NCBI GenBank assembly: GCA_965237725.1
Contig: OZ250151.1
Span: forward strand, 372,001 to 436,000
Reading direction: 5' to 3'
DNA: 64,000 nt
Source of the DNA: G965237725 sp965237725
Lineage (GTDB): Bacteria > Pseudomonadota > Gammaproteobacteria > Arenicellales > Poriferihabitantaceae
The position numbers were made by a program, and so were the translations under genes. Below the pieces are notes generated by a model. That model was not told where the DNA came from, ran no database searches, and saw only the letters and a list, made by a program, of their open reading frames with translations. Below, piece by piece: positions 35,420 to 45,206 of this stretch (positions are counted from its first letter, which is position 1; each line of letters starts with the position of its first letter).

Positions 35420-35770
35420 ATGACTGAAGAGACCCTATTTTCAAAAATTATAAACCGGGAAATTCCCGCAGACATTTTGTTTCAAGATGAGCGGGTAACC
35501 GCATTTAGAGACATTAACCCCCAGGCGCCAACCCATATACTGATTATCCCCAATAAAAATATCCCCACCGTTAATGATGTTTCGGAGGAGGATGAAGCGG
35601 TGCTCGGTTATCTAATAGTGGTTGCGGGAAAACTCGCCAAAGAAGCCGGGATCGCGGAAGACGGCTATCGATTGATCATAAATTGTGGTAATCATGGCGG
35701 CCAGGTAGTCTACCATTTACATATGCATTTACTCGGTGGTAATCCACTGGGCAGAATGGTTGGCCGCTAA
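35420..35770 (+). CDS. HIT-family nucleotide hydrolase (HinT-like)
   Basis: The 116-aa protein is close to HinT, a purine nucleoside phosphoramidase. IINREIPADILFQDE starts the fold and the histidine triad is HLHMHLLGG near residue 102, preceded by NCGNHGGQ. I chose the ATG at 35420 because HinT proteins begin three to six residues before this block. Its stop overlaps the convergent ispF stop by four bases. Confidence 0.93.
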   Translation: MTEETLFSKIINREIPADILFQDERVTAFRDINPQAPTHILIIPNKNIPTVNDVSEEDEAVLGYLIVVAGKLAKEAGIAEDGYRLIINCGNHGGQVVYHLHMHLLGGNPLGRMVGR

Positions 35771-36240
35771 TCTTTTTGAATGAGTACAACGGCCTGGGCG
35801 GCTATGCCCAGTTGCTGTCCTACAAACCCAAGTCCTTCGGTGGTAGTTGCCTTGACACTGACCTGATTCAACTCAATAGACAGGTCCGCCGCGATGTTGG
35901 CCTGCATCGTCGGGATATAAGGTGAGATTTTTGGCTGCTCTGCAATTACTGTGCAGTCCAGGTTTGAAATCGACCAGTTTTCACCTTTCAGCAATTTTGC
36001 CACCTCCTTAAGCAGAATTCGGCTATTAGCATTCTTGTATTGATCATCATCTGGGGGAAAATGTTTTCCAATATCTCCCAATGCAGCAGCACCGAGGCAG
36101 GCATCACAAATTGCATGTAGCAATACATCAGCATCGGAATGACCATCCAGACCCAGATGCCAGTCTATTTCCAGCCCGCCGAGGATCAGTGGACGTCCTG
36201 CAACCAGGGCGTGCACATCATAGCCACTACCTATTCTCAT
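35767..36240 (-). CDS. ispF: MECDP synthase (isoprenoid pathway)
   Basis: 2-C-methyl-D-erythritol 2,4-cyclodiphosphate synthase, the fifth step of the MEP pathway. The 157-aa length is normal. Metal ligands are in GYDVHAL (Asp8, His10) and the HSDADVLLHAI loop; the C-terminal KATTTEGLGFVG is typical. It overlaps ispD by four bases (ATGA). Confidence 0.96.
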   Translation of the reverse strand: MRIGSGYDVHALVAGRPLILGGLEIDWHLGLDGHSDADVLLHAICDACLGAAALGDIGKHFPPDDDQYKNANSRILLKEVAKLLKGENWSISNLDCTVIAEQPKISPYIPTMQANIAADLSIELNQVSVKATTTEGLGFVGQQLGIAAQAVVLIQKD

Positions 36241-36947
36241 CGCTCAAAATTCTCCAAATATAGCTTTATCAATTCCAGATCTCCGGGTACGGTTACCTTC
36301 TGATTCTGGGGTTGGCCTTCTACCATAGACGGACTAATATTTAATTGCTCCATGGCCATTGACTCATCGGTGACCAGAATACCTTTTCCCATACAAAATT
36401 CAATACCACAAATTAATTCATCTATTCGAAAAATTTGTGGCGTCAGTGCTCTCCAGTAATTGTTTCGGTTTTCAGTGCCCTCTACCTCATCGCTATGATT
36501 AACCATCTTCAGGGTATCTACTACCTTTAAACCCAAAACTGCGCCCTTCTGATTGATATTGGCCCGACTGATCAGATTCATAATATCCGAATGTCCCACA
36601 CAGGGGCGAACCGCGTCGTGGACCAGTGCCCAGTCTGACTCCCTCACACCAGGCAAAGTCATGAGGAATTTTAATCCATTTAGAACCGTATGCGCCCTTT
36701 CATCACCCCCAAAAAATGTTCCGATTAATTTTGCATGATCAAAGGGTTTCTGCTTCCAGTAGCTGTCCTCGGGGCTGAGACCAACTATCACACCGTCAAT
36801 CCCATCGCATGCACAGATTCTGGAAAGGGTATGATGCAAAATTGCGCTACCATTAATTTCAAGGTACTGCTTTGGTATTGAACCGGCCATTCGTGCGCCC
36901 ACGCCCCCAGCGGGAATGATGCACCAGACCTTTGGGTTATCGCTCAT
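36237..36947 (-). CDS. ispD: MEP cytidylyltransferase
   Basis: 2-C-methyl-D-erythritol 4-phosphate cytidylyltransferase, the third MEP-pathway step. The CTP-binding loop is PAGGVGARM with the following PKQYLEING, and the active-site VHDAVRPC is present. The 236-aa length is normal. It is coupled to ispF. The divergent gene upstream is mfd. Confidence 0.96.
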   Translation of the reverse strand: MSDNPKVWCIIPAGGVGARMAGSIPKQYLEINGSAILHHTLSRICACDGIDGVIVGLSPEDSYWKQKPFDHAKLIGTFFGGDERAHTVLNGLKFLMTLPGVRESDWALVHDAVRPCVGHSDIMNLISRANINQKGAVLGLKVVDTLKMVNHSDEVEGTENRNNYWRALTPQIFRIDELICGIEFCMGKGILVTDESMAMEQLNISPSMVEGQPQNQKVTVPGDLELIKLYLENFER

Positions 36948-37112
36948 TACTTTATATAATTATTCAGTTTTATTCGTTGCATTATGGGCTATGACAAAAG
37001 CCTGACTTTCACTCAACCAAAGAAATTATCCATTTATCATAATTCATAATGAAAAGTATCCCCCGCTAGGGGTAAAATTCGCGACCTTTAAATTTGCCTG
37101 AAAATATCAACC

Positions 37113-40100
37113 GTGGATAACCTATCCAGCCCGCCTTTATTAAATCCCCTGCTTCCCGACATAAATTTCGGAATCTCCTGGGCGAATCTGCATGGCGCGG
37201 CTATGGGGTTGGCAATTGTAGAGGCCGCCCGGAATTTTGATGGCATCCTGGTTATTGTACTTGAAGATCAACGTCAAATTCAGATTCTAGAATCTGAAAT
37301 TCACTATTTTTTACAGACCGCTGAATCTATACCCGTATTGAGTTTCCCAAGTTGGGAGTGTCTGCCTTATGACATTTTTTCACCCCACCAGGATATTATT
37401 TCAGAACGTTTACGCATTCTTGGATTTTTACCAACCCTTGAACAGGGCATATTACTGATTCAAACCTCAAATTTGATCCAAAAATTGCCCCCTATCGAAT
37501 ATGTACTGGGGCATTCGTTTTTACTTAAAAAAAATCAAACGATTGATCTCGACACCCTGAAGCAACAGCTAATCAATGCCAACTACGTCTCAGTAAATCA
37601 GGTCATATCACCAGGAGAATTTGCCGTTCGCGGCGGCCTGATAGACGTGTATCCCATGGGCTCAGAATCACCTTTTCGCCTGGATTTATTCGACGTCGAA
37701 CTGGAAAGTATTAGACTATTTGACCCGGAAACCCAGCGATCACAACAACAGGTAGATGAAATTAATTTATTGCCAGCTCGGGAATTTCCCATGACCGAAT
37801 CCGGGATTAAACAATTTCGCTCAGCTTTTCGTCGTAGTTTTGAAGGCGACCCGCGAAAACAGCTGATTTACAATGAGATTTCCAAGGGAAATATCCCTCC
37901 CGGAACAGAATATTTCTTTCCGTTGTTTTTCGAGACCGTATCCAATTTCTTTGATTATCTGAAGCCCAATTCCATATTCATTAAAACCGAATTTTTCCAA
38001 GATTCCACCAGAACCTTTTGGGCCGAAATTGAAGATCGATACACCAATGCCAATTACGATCTGGAGCGAAAAAATTTACCGCCGAACCAATTATTCATGT
38101 CCCTCGACCAGTTGAATGATCGGCTCAATAAATTTTCTCAAATTACAATACAAAGAGAAAACCCGGAAAATGCCACCTGGGCCGCTTGCACCAGTCCCAA
38201 TAAACAATTCCCGGTGGAGTCGAGAAGTGACGCGCCTTATCGCGACCTGCTGCACCATCTCGATAAATCCGATAACTCGATTTTAATCGTCACCGAAACA
38301 CCGGGCCGCAAAGAAGCGCTGGAAGGTGTATTGATAAGCAATGGTTTGCGGCCCCAGTCAGTGCAGAATTTTCATGAATTCAAAAATCTGGCTAAACCTG
38401 GATTGGCATTATCTGTCGGCACGCTGGAGCGCGGCCTCACCTCTGACCAAAACCAACTGGAGATAATCTGCGAAAGCCAGTTATACGGCGAAAAAGTGTA
38501 TCAGCGGCGTCGGCGAAGTGAAACTTCCCGAGACCCGGATTCAATCATAAAGTCTCTGGCTGAACTTAATATCGGTGATCCAGTAGTTCATATTGAACAC
38601 GGTGTGGGTAGATACCTGGGATTGCAGATTCTAAGAATCGGTAACGACTCCTCTGAGTTCCTCACTTTGGAATATCAAAATAACGATAAATTATATATTC
38701 CCGTGTTGTCGTTAAATCTGATCAGTCGATTTGTTGGCGGATCTCCAGATCTGGCGCCGCTGCACCGATTGGGTGGTGATGCCTGGGACAAGTCAAAAAA
38801 GAAAGCTCGGGAAAAAGCATACGATGTTGCGGCTGAGTTGCTCGAAATCGAGGCTTACAGAAATGCGCGAAATGGCCATGCATTCACGGTAAATCCTATG
38901 GATCTTGAAAGTTTCTGCAGCCAGTTTCCATTCGAAGAAACCCCTGACCAGAAGCAGGCCATCGATGAAGTGATTAGCGATCTAAACTCCGATCAACCCA
39001 TGGACCGACTGGTATGTGGCGATGTTGGGTTCGGAAAAACCGAGGTTGCTTTGCGAGCCGCATTCATTGTGGCAAGCGCCGGCCACCAGGTCGCTATTTT
39101 AACGCCCACTACCCTGCTCACCCAACAACATTTTCAAACCTTCACCGAGCGCTATTCCAAATGGCCCATTAATATCGCCATGTTGTCGCGATTTAATTCG
39201 AAAAAACAATCCGCTGAAATTCTGAAAAATGTAGCTAAGGGAAATGTAGACATTGTGGTTGGGACCCACCGTTTATTACAGAATGATATTCGATTCGACA
39301 AACTCGGATTGTTGATTATTGATGAAGAACATCGATTTGGGGTACGACAAAAAGAGCAAATCAAGAAGTTACGAAGTCAGGTTGATATTTTGACCTTAAC
39401 TGCTACGCCCATCCCAAGAACATTGAATATAACTATGGCGGGGTTGCGGGCTATTTCAATAATAGCTACACCTCCAATCAACCGGTTGTCCATAAAAACC
39501 TTCATCCGCCAATGGAATAGAGGTTTAATCAGAGAAGCCTGTTTAAGAGAAATCCGACGGGGTGGCCAGGTATTCTTTTTACACAACGATGTAAAGTCCA
39601 TTGAACGCATGGCTGCAGATATTGCAGAACTGGTGCCCGAAGCCGAGATTAATATTGGTCACGGACAGATGCGTGAGCTTCAACTCGAACGGGTCATGCA
39701 GGACTTTTATCACCAGCGTTTCAATGTATTAATCTGCTCAACCATAATTGAAAGCGGAATCGACGTTCCCAGCGCAAACACCATTATCATTAACCGCGCG
39801 GATCGATTTGGTTTGGCCCAGCTGCATCAACTGCGAGGCCGAGTTGGTCGATCCCATCACCAGGCCTTTGCCTATTTGCTGATACCCAATCGCGAAATCA
39901 TCACAAGCGATGCGAAGAAACGACTCGACGCCATCGAATCCATGGAAGATCTGGGTGCCGGTTTCGCCCTGGCGTCACACGACCTCGAAATTCGGGGTGC
40001 CGGCGAATTGCTCGGTGAAACCCAAAGCGGGTTAATCGACGATGTCGGATTTTCGCTGTATAGCGAATACCTCACCATGGCGGTGAAAGCAATTAAAGAA

Positions 40101-40595
40101 GGCAGGCTTCCTGAACTAAATGATCCGGCAAACCTGGAGAAAAGCACAACTATCGACTTGCACCTAACCGCTCTGTTTCCCCAGGACTATTTGCCAAACA
40201 CCCACACACGATTGATCATGTATAAACGAATCGCCAGCGCACCTGATTTACCCCAACTACAAGAATTACAAATCGAAACCATCGATCGATTCGGACTGCT
40301 TCCCGAACAAACTAAGAACCTGTTTAGACTAACTGCATTACGACTACAGGCCGAGCAGCTGGATATCCGTAAAATTGATGTTGGAGAGAACGGTGGCATA
40401 ATCGAATTTCATGACAATCCAGTTGTGGATCCTGGAGTCATATTTAAGCTAATCCAGCAAAGCCCACACAGCTACAAATTTGCTGGCTCAAATGCATTTA
40501 AAATTCTTGGTGATATGCAAGAACCTGCAGATCGCATAGAAAAAATGGATGAATTACTGGAGGTACTGAGTAGTAATGTTCAAGTTTCCGGCTAA
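37113..40595 (+). CDS. mfd: transcription-repair coupling factor
   Basis: Mfd removes RNA polymerase stalled at lesions and recruits UvrA. The 1160-aa length is normal (E. coli 1148). It has an N-terminal UvrB-homology region with VSPGEFAVRGGLIDVYP-type sequence, an RNA-polymerase-interacting domain near GDPVVHIEHGVGRYLGL, and a RecG-like translocase with Walker A GDVGFGKTE, DEEHRFGV, and the motif around QLRGRVGRS. A C-terminal domain follows. The start is GTG at 37113. A CCCC/GGGG short palindrome lies just upstream. Confidence 0.96.
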   Translation: MDNLSSPPLLNPLLPDINFGISWANLHGAAMGLAIVEAARNFDGILVIVLEDQRQIQILESEIHYFLQTAESIPVLSFPSWECLPYDIFSPHQDIISERLRILGFLPTLEQGILLIQTSNLIQKLPPIEYVLGHSFLLKKNQTIDLDTLKQQLINANYVSVNQVISPGEFAVRGGLIDVYPMGSESPFRLDLFDVELESIRLFDPETQRSQQQVDEINLLPAREFPMTESGIKQFRSAFRRSFEGDPRKQLIYNEISKGNIPPGTEYFFPLFFETVSNFFDYLKPNSIFIKTEFFQDSTRTFWAEIEDRYTNANYDLERKNLPPNQLFMSLDQLNDRLNKFSQITIQRENPENATWAACTSPNKQFPVESRSDAPYRDLLHHLDKSDNSILIVTETPGRKEALEGVLISNGLRPQSVQNFHEFKNLAKPGLALSVGTLERGLTSDQNQLEIICESQLYGEKVYQRRRRSETSRDPDSIIKSLAELNIGDPVVHIEHGVGRYLGLQILRIGNDSSEFLTLEYQNNDKLYIPVLSLNLISRFVGGSPDLAPLHRLGGDAWDKSKKKAREKAYDVAAELLEIEAYRNARNGHAFTVNPMDLESFCSQFPFEETPDQKQAIDEVISDLNSDQPMDRLVCGDVGFGKTEVALRAAFIVASAGHQVAILTPTTLLTQQHFQTFTERYSKWPINIAMLSRFNSKKQSAEILKNVAKGNVDIVVGTHRLLQNDIRFDKLGLLIIDEEHRFGVRQKEQIKKLRSQVDILTLTATPIPRTLNITMAGLRAISIIATPPINRLSIKTFIRQWNRGLIREACLREIRRGGQVFFLHNDVKSIERMAADIAELVPEAEINIGHGQMRELQLERVMQDFYHQRFNVLICSTIIESGIDVPSANTIIINRADRFGLAQLHQLRGRVGRSHHQAFAYLLIPNREIITSDAKKRLDAIESMEDLGAGFALASHDLEIRGAGELLGETQSGLIDDVGFSLYSEYLTMAVKAIKEGRLPELNDPANLEKSTTIDLHLTALFPQDYLPNTHTRLIMYKRIASAPDLPQLQELQIETIDRFGLLPEQTKNLFRLTALRLQAEQLDIRKIDVGENGGIIEFHDNPVVDPGVIFKLIQQSPHSYKFAGSNAFKILGDMQEPADRIEKMDELLEVLSSNVQVSG

Positions 40596-40682
40596 AAATT
40601 TTGTAGCATTAGTTTCGGGTGTGGAATCTCCCTGAGAATATGCTGCCACATGGATATGTTACACTTCGCCGCCATGGGGTAT

Positions 40683-41456
40683 ATGAAAAATTTGCTATTC
40701 TACAGGCCAAATCTTAGGCTGATTCTGGGCCTGGTAATCATGCTCTGGAGCACCCTTGGACTCGCAAGAGATTATGCCATTGAACTCATCGTATTTGAGC
40801 GACAAGCCAACGCCGATGAATCTATTGAAGTAAGGACCTTCTCTGCAGAGCGGATTGCTCAGAAACTTCAAAAACTCCAGAAACTCGCAACTAAGGCAGA
40901 CGAGTTGGAAACCGACCCAGTATTAGATCGTCTGGATTCCATCCGCGAAAATTTTTCCCAGTCGGGATTTCGAATTCTCCAGACGGCCAAGTGGGTTCAA
41001 CCTGCAGAAAATATTCAAAATGCACCTGTGGTATCCATTGGTACCGAACTTAGTGTACTGCCCAATGCATTTATTCGGGTATACAAAACCGCATTAATAT
41101 ATGTCGATCTTGATTTACAATTGTCACCGGAATCTGGAGCCTATCCGGTCTACGTAGACCCTGACAATCCACTTGGAGAGTCTCAGATCGACAATTCTGG
41201 AATCGAAAATCCGATACTGGCGGAAGCAGAAAATAGTCTGGATCTTGATCAAACATTAAGTTCGAGACCAATTGAATTACAACAGGCACATTATTTCATT
41301 TCTGAAAAGCGCCGACTAAAATTCAATGAGGTTCACTATTTCGATCATCCTCGGTTTGGCGTAATCCTCGGTATTTGGCCCGAAGAATCCGTTGAATCTG
41401 AGGCGGAAGTCAAAGTGGAAAGCGAGGTAGAAATCCCGCAAGCGGAAGAATCCTAA
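40683..41456 (+). CDS. csiV: CsiV-family peptidoglycan-associated protein
   Basis: The exported protein begins RDYAIELIVFERQ after a signal peptide (about residues 1-28, ending LGLA). This phrase and the C-terminal HYFDHPRFGVILGIWP identify the CsiV family. In Vibrio, CsiV works with the PBP1A activator LpoA in cell-wall synthesis. The tail is Glu/Val-rich. Its position directly after mfd is common in gammaproteobacteria. The ATG at 40683 is preferred over one eleven codons upstream. Confidence 0.85.
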   Translation: MKNLLFYRPNLRLILGLVIMLWSTLGLARDYAIELIVFERQANADESIEVRTFSAERIAQKLQKLQKLATKADELETDPVLDRLDSIRENFSQSGFRILQTAKWVQPAENIQNAPVVSIGTELSVLPNAFIRVYKTALIYVDLDLQLSPESGAYPVYVDPDNPLGESQIDNSGIENPILAEAENSLDLDQTLSSRPIELQQAHYFISEKRRLKFNEVHYFDHPRFGVILGIWPEESVESEAEVKVESEVEIPQAEES

Positions 41457-41489
41457 ATTCGAGGCTGGAGCCTTTTAGTCCCCCAGCGC

Positions 41490-42242
41490 CTATTCGAATT
41501 TCGTCAAGAGCGCCAATGCATCCTGAGTTGCTATGGCCAAATTTGCGAAAATAGTTTCCATGGTTAAATCCTGATCTCCACGCCCCGCCGCCTGATTCAC
41601 GACCAATGCGATACAGACATAAGCAATTCCCAGTTCCCTGGCTAACGCAGCTTCAGGCATCACTGTCATCCCCACAACATCAGCACCGTCTCGTTCTAGA
41701 CGATCAATTTCAGCCGCGGTTTCGAGTCTAGGGCCCTGGGTAACTGCATATACTCCCCTGGGGTTAAATGAAAGACCAGCAGATTCAGCGGCGGATATGA
41801 CGCGTTGACGGAGGTTGTCATCGAATGGTTGGGTAAAATCGATATGCTCTACTTTGTTCCTTGCAACGTCATCTTTGTTCTCAACGCCATCATAGTAGGT
41901 GTGCTCCCTGCCCCAGCTATAGTCAATGACCTGATCGGGAATCACAATAGTTTCAGGTTTACAATCCGCCGCTATACCCCCCACCGCAGCAAGGGCAATA
42001 ATCTCGGAGATGCCCAGGCTTTTTAGGGCGAAAATATTGGCGCGATAATTTATTCTATGTGGCGGAATGGAATGGTCAACGCCGTGACGGGGCAAAAAGA
42101 CAATTTCTTGCTCACAAAAAGATCCAAATATGAGGTCGGCGGAGGGGGATCCATATGGGGTTCCCAACTCCTGCTTTTTGTTAACAATAAAATCATCCAG
42201 CTGATCAAAGCCACTACCGCCAATAAGACCAAGTGTTGTCAT
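41490..42242 (-). CDS. S-methyl-5'-thioinosine phosphorylase
   Basis: The 250-aa protein belongs to the MTA/PNP phosphorylase group: phosphate loop GLIGGSGF at the start, RHGVDHSIPPH, and GMTVMPEAALARELGI. The short length and these details fit the MTI phosphorylase described in Pseudomonas, which acts on deaminated methylthioadenosine. An adenosine-type MTA phosphorylase is the alternative. Confidence 0.82.
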   Translation of the reverse strand: MTTLGLIGGSGFDQLDDFIVNKKQELGTPYGSPSADLIFGSFCEQEIVFLPRHGVDHSIPPHRINYRANIFALKSLGISEIIALAAVGGIAADCKPETIVIPDQVIDYSWGREHTYYDGVENKDDVARNKVEHIDFTQPFDDNLRQRVISAAESAGLSFNPRGVYAVTQGPRLETAAEIDRLERDGADVVGMTVMPEAALARELGIAYVCIALVVNQAAGRGDQDLTMETIFANLAIATQDALALLTKFE

Positions 42243-42274
42243 ATATCTTGTCCGGGCATTTTTTCGTGCATCTG

Positions 42275-44074
42275 TTATGGCTTGAATTTTCTTGGTAAAA
42301 AAGAAAAAGCCGTTTTAGCCGGTTTATTTGAATAAACCAGGTCCATTGTCATGCGTTGTGCCATTTCTGGATCGAGAAATCTTAACCCGGGAATTTTATT
42401 GACCATGGACATGACCGTTTTTACCGGTCTCAGTGGGACGGGTATAAATCGAGATTTAATATTACACTTTTCAAAAATTCGCGTAACCATCTGGCGATAA
42501 CTCACTTCCTCACCGCCGCAAATTGTAAATTGCGCAAAGGGTCCAAGGTTTTTTCCCATCACCAACTTAACTGCAATGCCAACATCTTCAGCATGTATGG
42601 GTTGCCTTCTAGCAGCGCCGTCTCCAATCAGTGGAAATATTCGAATGATTTTAATTAATTGTTCAATAAAATTGATATTCTGATTCCTCGGCCCACCATA
42701 TATTAATGTGGGTCTGAGTATTACGGCTTCTAAATTGTACTCTTTGGAATAGTTTTCCAGCCATTTTTCGCCGCTGAGCAATCTATTCACTACATCCAGA
42801 TCAGATTCACTCTCGCTATCTGCTTTACCGAGAATACTGGTAGAACTCAAGGCAATTATTTTCTTTGGCTTAAATTGATGAAATACCGTTGCCAGGTTTC
42901 TTGTGGTCCAGACAGGTGCCAGGTTTATCCAGATATCTATTTCACCAAAATCGTCTATGGGGGTTTTGTTGAAATAGTCCAGGCTGAGCCAATGTATGTT
43001 CTTGGAATTGGCATCGTTGTTGGCTTTACTTCTACTAACAACAAAACATTGATAATCCGTAGTAGAAAGATGTTTCAGCAAAAAATCCCCTACATCGGAT
43101 TTTCCACCGGTAACCAGAATTACCGGATTTCTCGAGTGGCTTATATCCAGAGCTGATACGCCGTGATTCTGATTATTGTTCCGGGGCTTAACTCCGATAA
43201 TTCTTTGCATCGACCTAAGGCCGCCAATGATGACGCCGAACCAGAAATGGCCTCTTATAAGTAAAACGGTTAAGGCCTTGCCCAGGACAGATTGATCTGG
43301 CTCGGGAAATTTTTTGCTATAAATTTCCATGCCTCTATGTTTATGGCGCTCCACTACAAACGAAGTTGTTAACGCCGACGCTCCCTGGCGATGAAAGATC
43401 GATGCAGCGGGGTGAAACATCACTTTGTATTGGCTGTCCCACATTCTCCGGCACAAGTCTAAATCTTCACAATGTAAGAAATAATCTTCATCCATACCGC
43501 CGAGCTGATCAAAATATTCCCGCCGAATCATCATCGCAGCACCGGAAACAGCATCAACTTCCACAGCTTGAGAGGGAATCTTTTGATAGGTCATATCAAT
43601 TCCTTCTCGTTTTTTCCCCATTCCCAAAACCGTTACAAGGCTTCGTTTCAATGTCGGATCATTTCGTCGACATCCTCTTTGCTCGGTGCCATCTGAATTG
43701 AATACAAGCGCGCCGGCGATACCAATTTTTTTATCAGAATCCAATAACTGCTGGAGTTTAAAAAACGTACCTGGAAAGGCCGTGCAGTCGGGATTAATTA
43801 ATGTGATATAAGTCTTTTCCGAATTTTGAGCGCCCTGGTTAACTGCTTTGGAAAATCCCAGGTTTTGCGTATTCTTTAAAATATTTATCTGATGAGGTTT
43901 TGTCACACACCTTTCAATATCCTCAAGACTGCCATCGCTGGAGTTATTATCGACCACCACAATATCCAGTCCAACTATGGAACCCTGTAGAGACTTAAGA
44001 CAGTTTTTTAAATAGCCACCACTGTTGTAGTTAACGATAACAACAGTAATATTGAGGTTTTGAGGGTCGTTCAT
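42275..44074 (-). CDS. glycosyltransferase 2 fused to SDR domain
   Basis: Residues 1 to about 295 form a GT-A family-2 glycosyltransferase of the rhamnosyltransferase-like type: VVIVNYNSGG, VDNNSSDGS, INPDCTAFPG (metal site) and DYFLHCEDLDLCRR. Residues about 316-590 form an extended-SDR (NAD-dependent epimerase/dehydratase-like) domain: ILVTGGKSDVGD, a SSTSILG strand end and RPTLIYGG. The usual Tyr of YxxxK appears replaced (NRLLSGEKW), so the second domain may bind without catalysing. It is the last gene of the sugar cluster, 19 bp after another glycosyltransferase. Confidence 0.85.
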   Translation of the reverse strand: MNDPQNLNITVVIVNYNSGGYLKNCLKSLQGSIVGLDIVVVDNNSSDGSLEDIERCVTKPHQINILKNTQNLGFSKAVNQGAQNSEKTYITLINPDCTAFPGTFFKLQQLLDSDKKIGIAGALVFNSDGTEQRGCRRNDPTLKRSLVTVLGMGKKREGIDMTYQKIPSQAVEVDAVSGAAMMIRREYFDQLGGMDEDYFLHCEDLDLCRRMWDSQYKVMFHPAASIFHRQGASALTTSFVVERHKHRGMEIYSKKFPEPDQSVLGKALTVLLIRGHFWFGVIIGGLRSMQRIIGVKPRNNNQNHGVSALDISHSRNPVILVTGGKSDVGDFLLKHLSTTDYQCFVVSRSKANNDANSKNIHWLSLDYFNKTPIDDFGEIDIWINLAPVWTTRNLATVFHQFKPKKIIALSSTSILGKADSESESDLDVVNRLLSGEKWLENYSKEYNLEAVILRPTLIYGGPRNQNINFIEQLIKIIRIFPLIGDGAARRQPIHAEDVGIAVKLVMGKNLGPFAQFTICGGEEVSYRQMVTRIFEKCNIKSRFIPVPLRPVKTVMSMVNKIPGLRFLDPEMAQRMTMDLVYSNKPAKTAFSFLPRKFKP

Positions 44075-44093
44075 CGTGGATAAATGAATGCAA

Positions 44094-45083
44094 TCATTTA
44101 AACCTCGAAAAGTAGGGACGAGTGAATCCTTTGGTCATGACATCAGTCACTACATCTGCGGATACTGTTCGGTTTTTCTGAATTTGTTTTCGTTTGCTTA
44201 ACACCTGACCAAGACCTTTTAGCGCATGCCATTTTGACTTCCATATAACGCCACCCCTGCCCTTGGCGGTGTAATACAATAATGAAATGATGTTCAGCAT
44301 TATATGTTGGGGTAAATACAATAATACATACCAGCCGGGCATATTCTTGACGTAGGTCCAAATCAGATTTCTGTGACCATGATATATGCTGAAATCACTG
44401 TCGATTCCGGTAACTCCAGAACCCACATGGGCGACAAGGGAATTTTCAACGTACAAACACTGGTGCCCCAGCAAACGCATTCGAAATACCATATCGACGT
44501 CTTCGTTGTAACAAAAATAGTCTTCATCAAAACCACCAACCTGGCGAATCCCATCGAGACGGTACATGGCTGCTGCTCCACAAGGTGAAAACACCGGATC
44601 GAGAATTACGGGTTTATGGTCTGTAGGCATTCCATGGTGTCGGCGCCAGCTCAAACCGCAGACATGATAGATATCTCCGGTTCCATCGATAATTTTATTA
44701 TCCGCTGCGCTTATAAGCTGGCTGGCAAATACACTACAATTTGGATTCTCAGTTGCTGCATTGGCCAAGCGCTCTAACCAGTCTTCCGCTGGAATCGTAT
44801 CGGGGTTCAATAACGCAACCCAGCTGCCGTCCTCAATAGCGTCGAATGCACGATTGTTTCCACCAGCGAACCCCGTGTTTTGTTCGAGTTGGATCAAATC
44901 AATCTGTGGAAATTGCTCGCTTATCTTTGTGTTGGAACGATCACTACTATTATTGTCGACAACAATGACCCGGTCCGGCGAAATGGATTGATTCAGTAAT
45001 GCCGATAAACAATCAAGAACATACTCCCCGCCATTATAGTTAACGATTACAACAACAATTCCGGATAGTTTTGAATCTATCAT
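44094..45083 (-). CDS. family 2 glycosyltransferase
   Basis: The 329-aa GT-A enzyme is likely rhamnosyltransferase-like. VVIVNYNGGEYVLDCL, VVDNNSSDRS, LLNPDTIPAEDW (metal site) and DYFCYNEDVDM are present in order, with a C-terminal amphipathic region and one hydrophobic stretch (PGWYVLLYLPQHIML) that may touch the membrane. Donor and acceptor are unknown. It belongs to the LPS or polysaccharide cluster. Confidence 0.9.
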   Translation of the reverse strand: MIDSKLSGIVVVIVNYNGGEYVLDCLSALLNQSISPDRVIVVDNNSSDRSNTKISEQFPQIDLIQLEQNTGFAGGNNRAFDAIEDGSWVALLNPDTIPAEDWLERLANAATENPNCSVFASQLISAADNKIIDGTGDIYHVCGLSWRRHHGMPTDHKPVILDPVFSPCGAAAMYRLDGIRQVGGFDEDYFCYNEDVDMVFRMRLLGHQCLYVENSLVAHVGSGVTGIDSDFSIYHGHRNLIWTYVKNMPGWYVLLYLPQHIMLNIISLLYYTAKGRGGVIWKSKWHALKGLGQVLSKRKQIQKNRTVSADVVTDVMTKGFTRPYFSRFK

Positions 45084-45206
45084 TATTTATCAGCTACTCA
45101 AATAGAAAGAACTAATGATTAGAATAATTCTCGTTCCCCTGATATCAATTCTCAAGACCCAAGAATAGACTCAATTCAAACTCAGTATTTCAGTAAACAC
45201 CAGAAA

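Noticed and set aside
35193..35423. A confident protein-coding gene in MITE copy 2
   Set aside because: It lies inside a repeat element without a clear ribosome-binding site; the frame conservation with copy 1 is reported as a finding only.
36948..37112. Terminator-like CCCC/GGGG palindrome before mfd
   Set aside because: The stem is only four bases and has no T-run.
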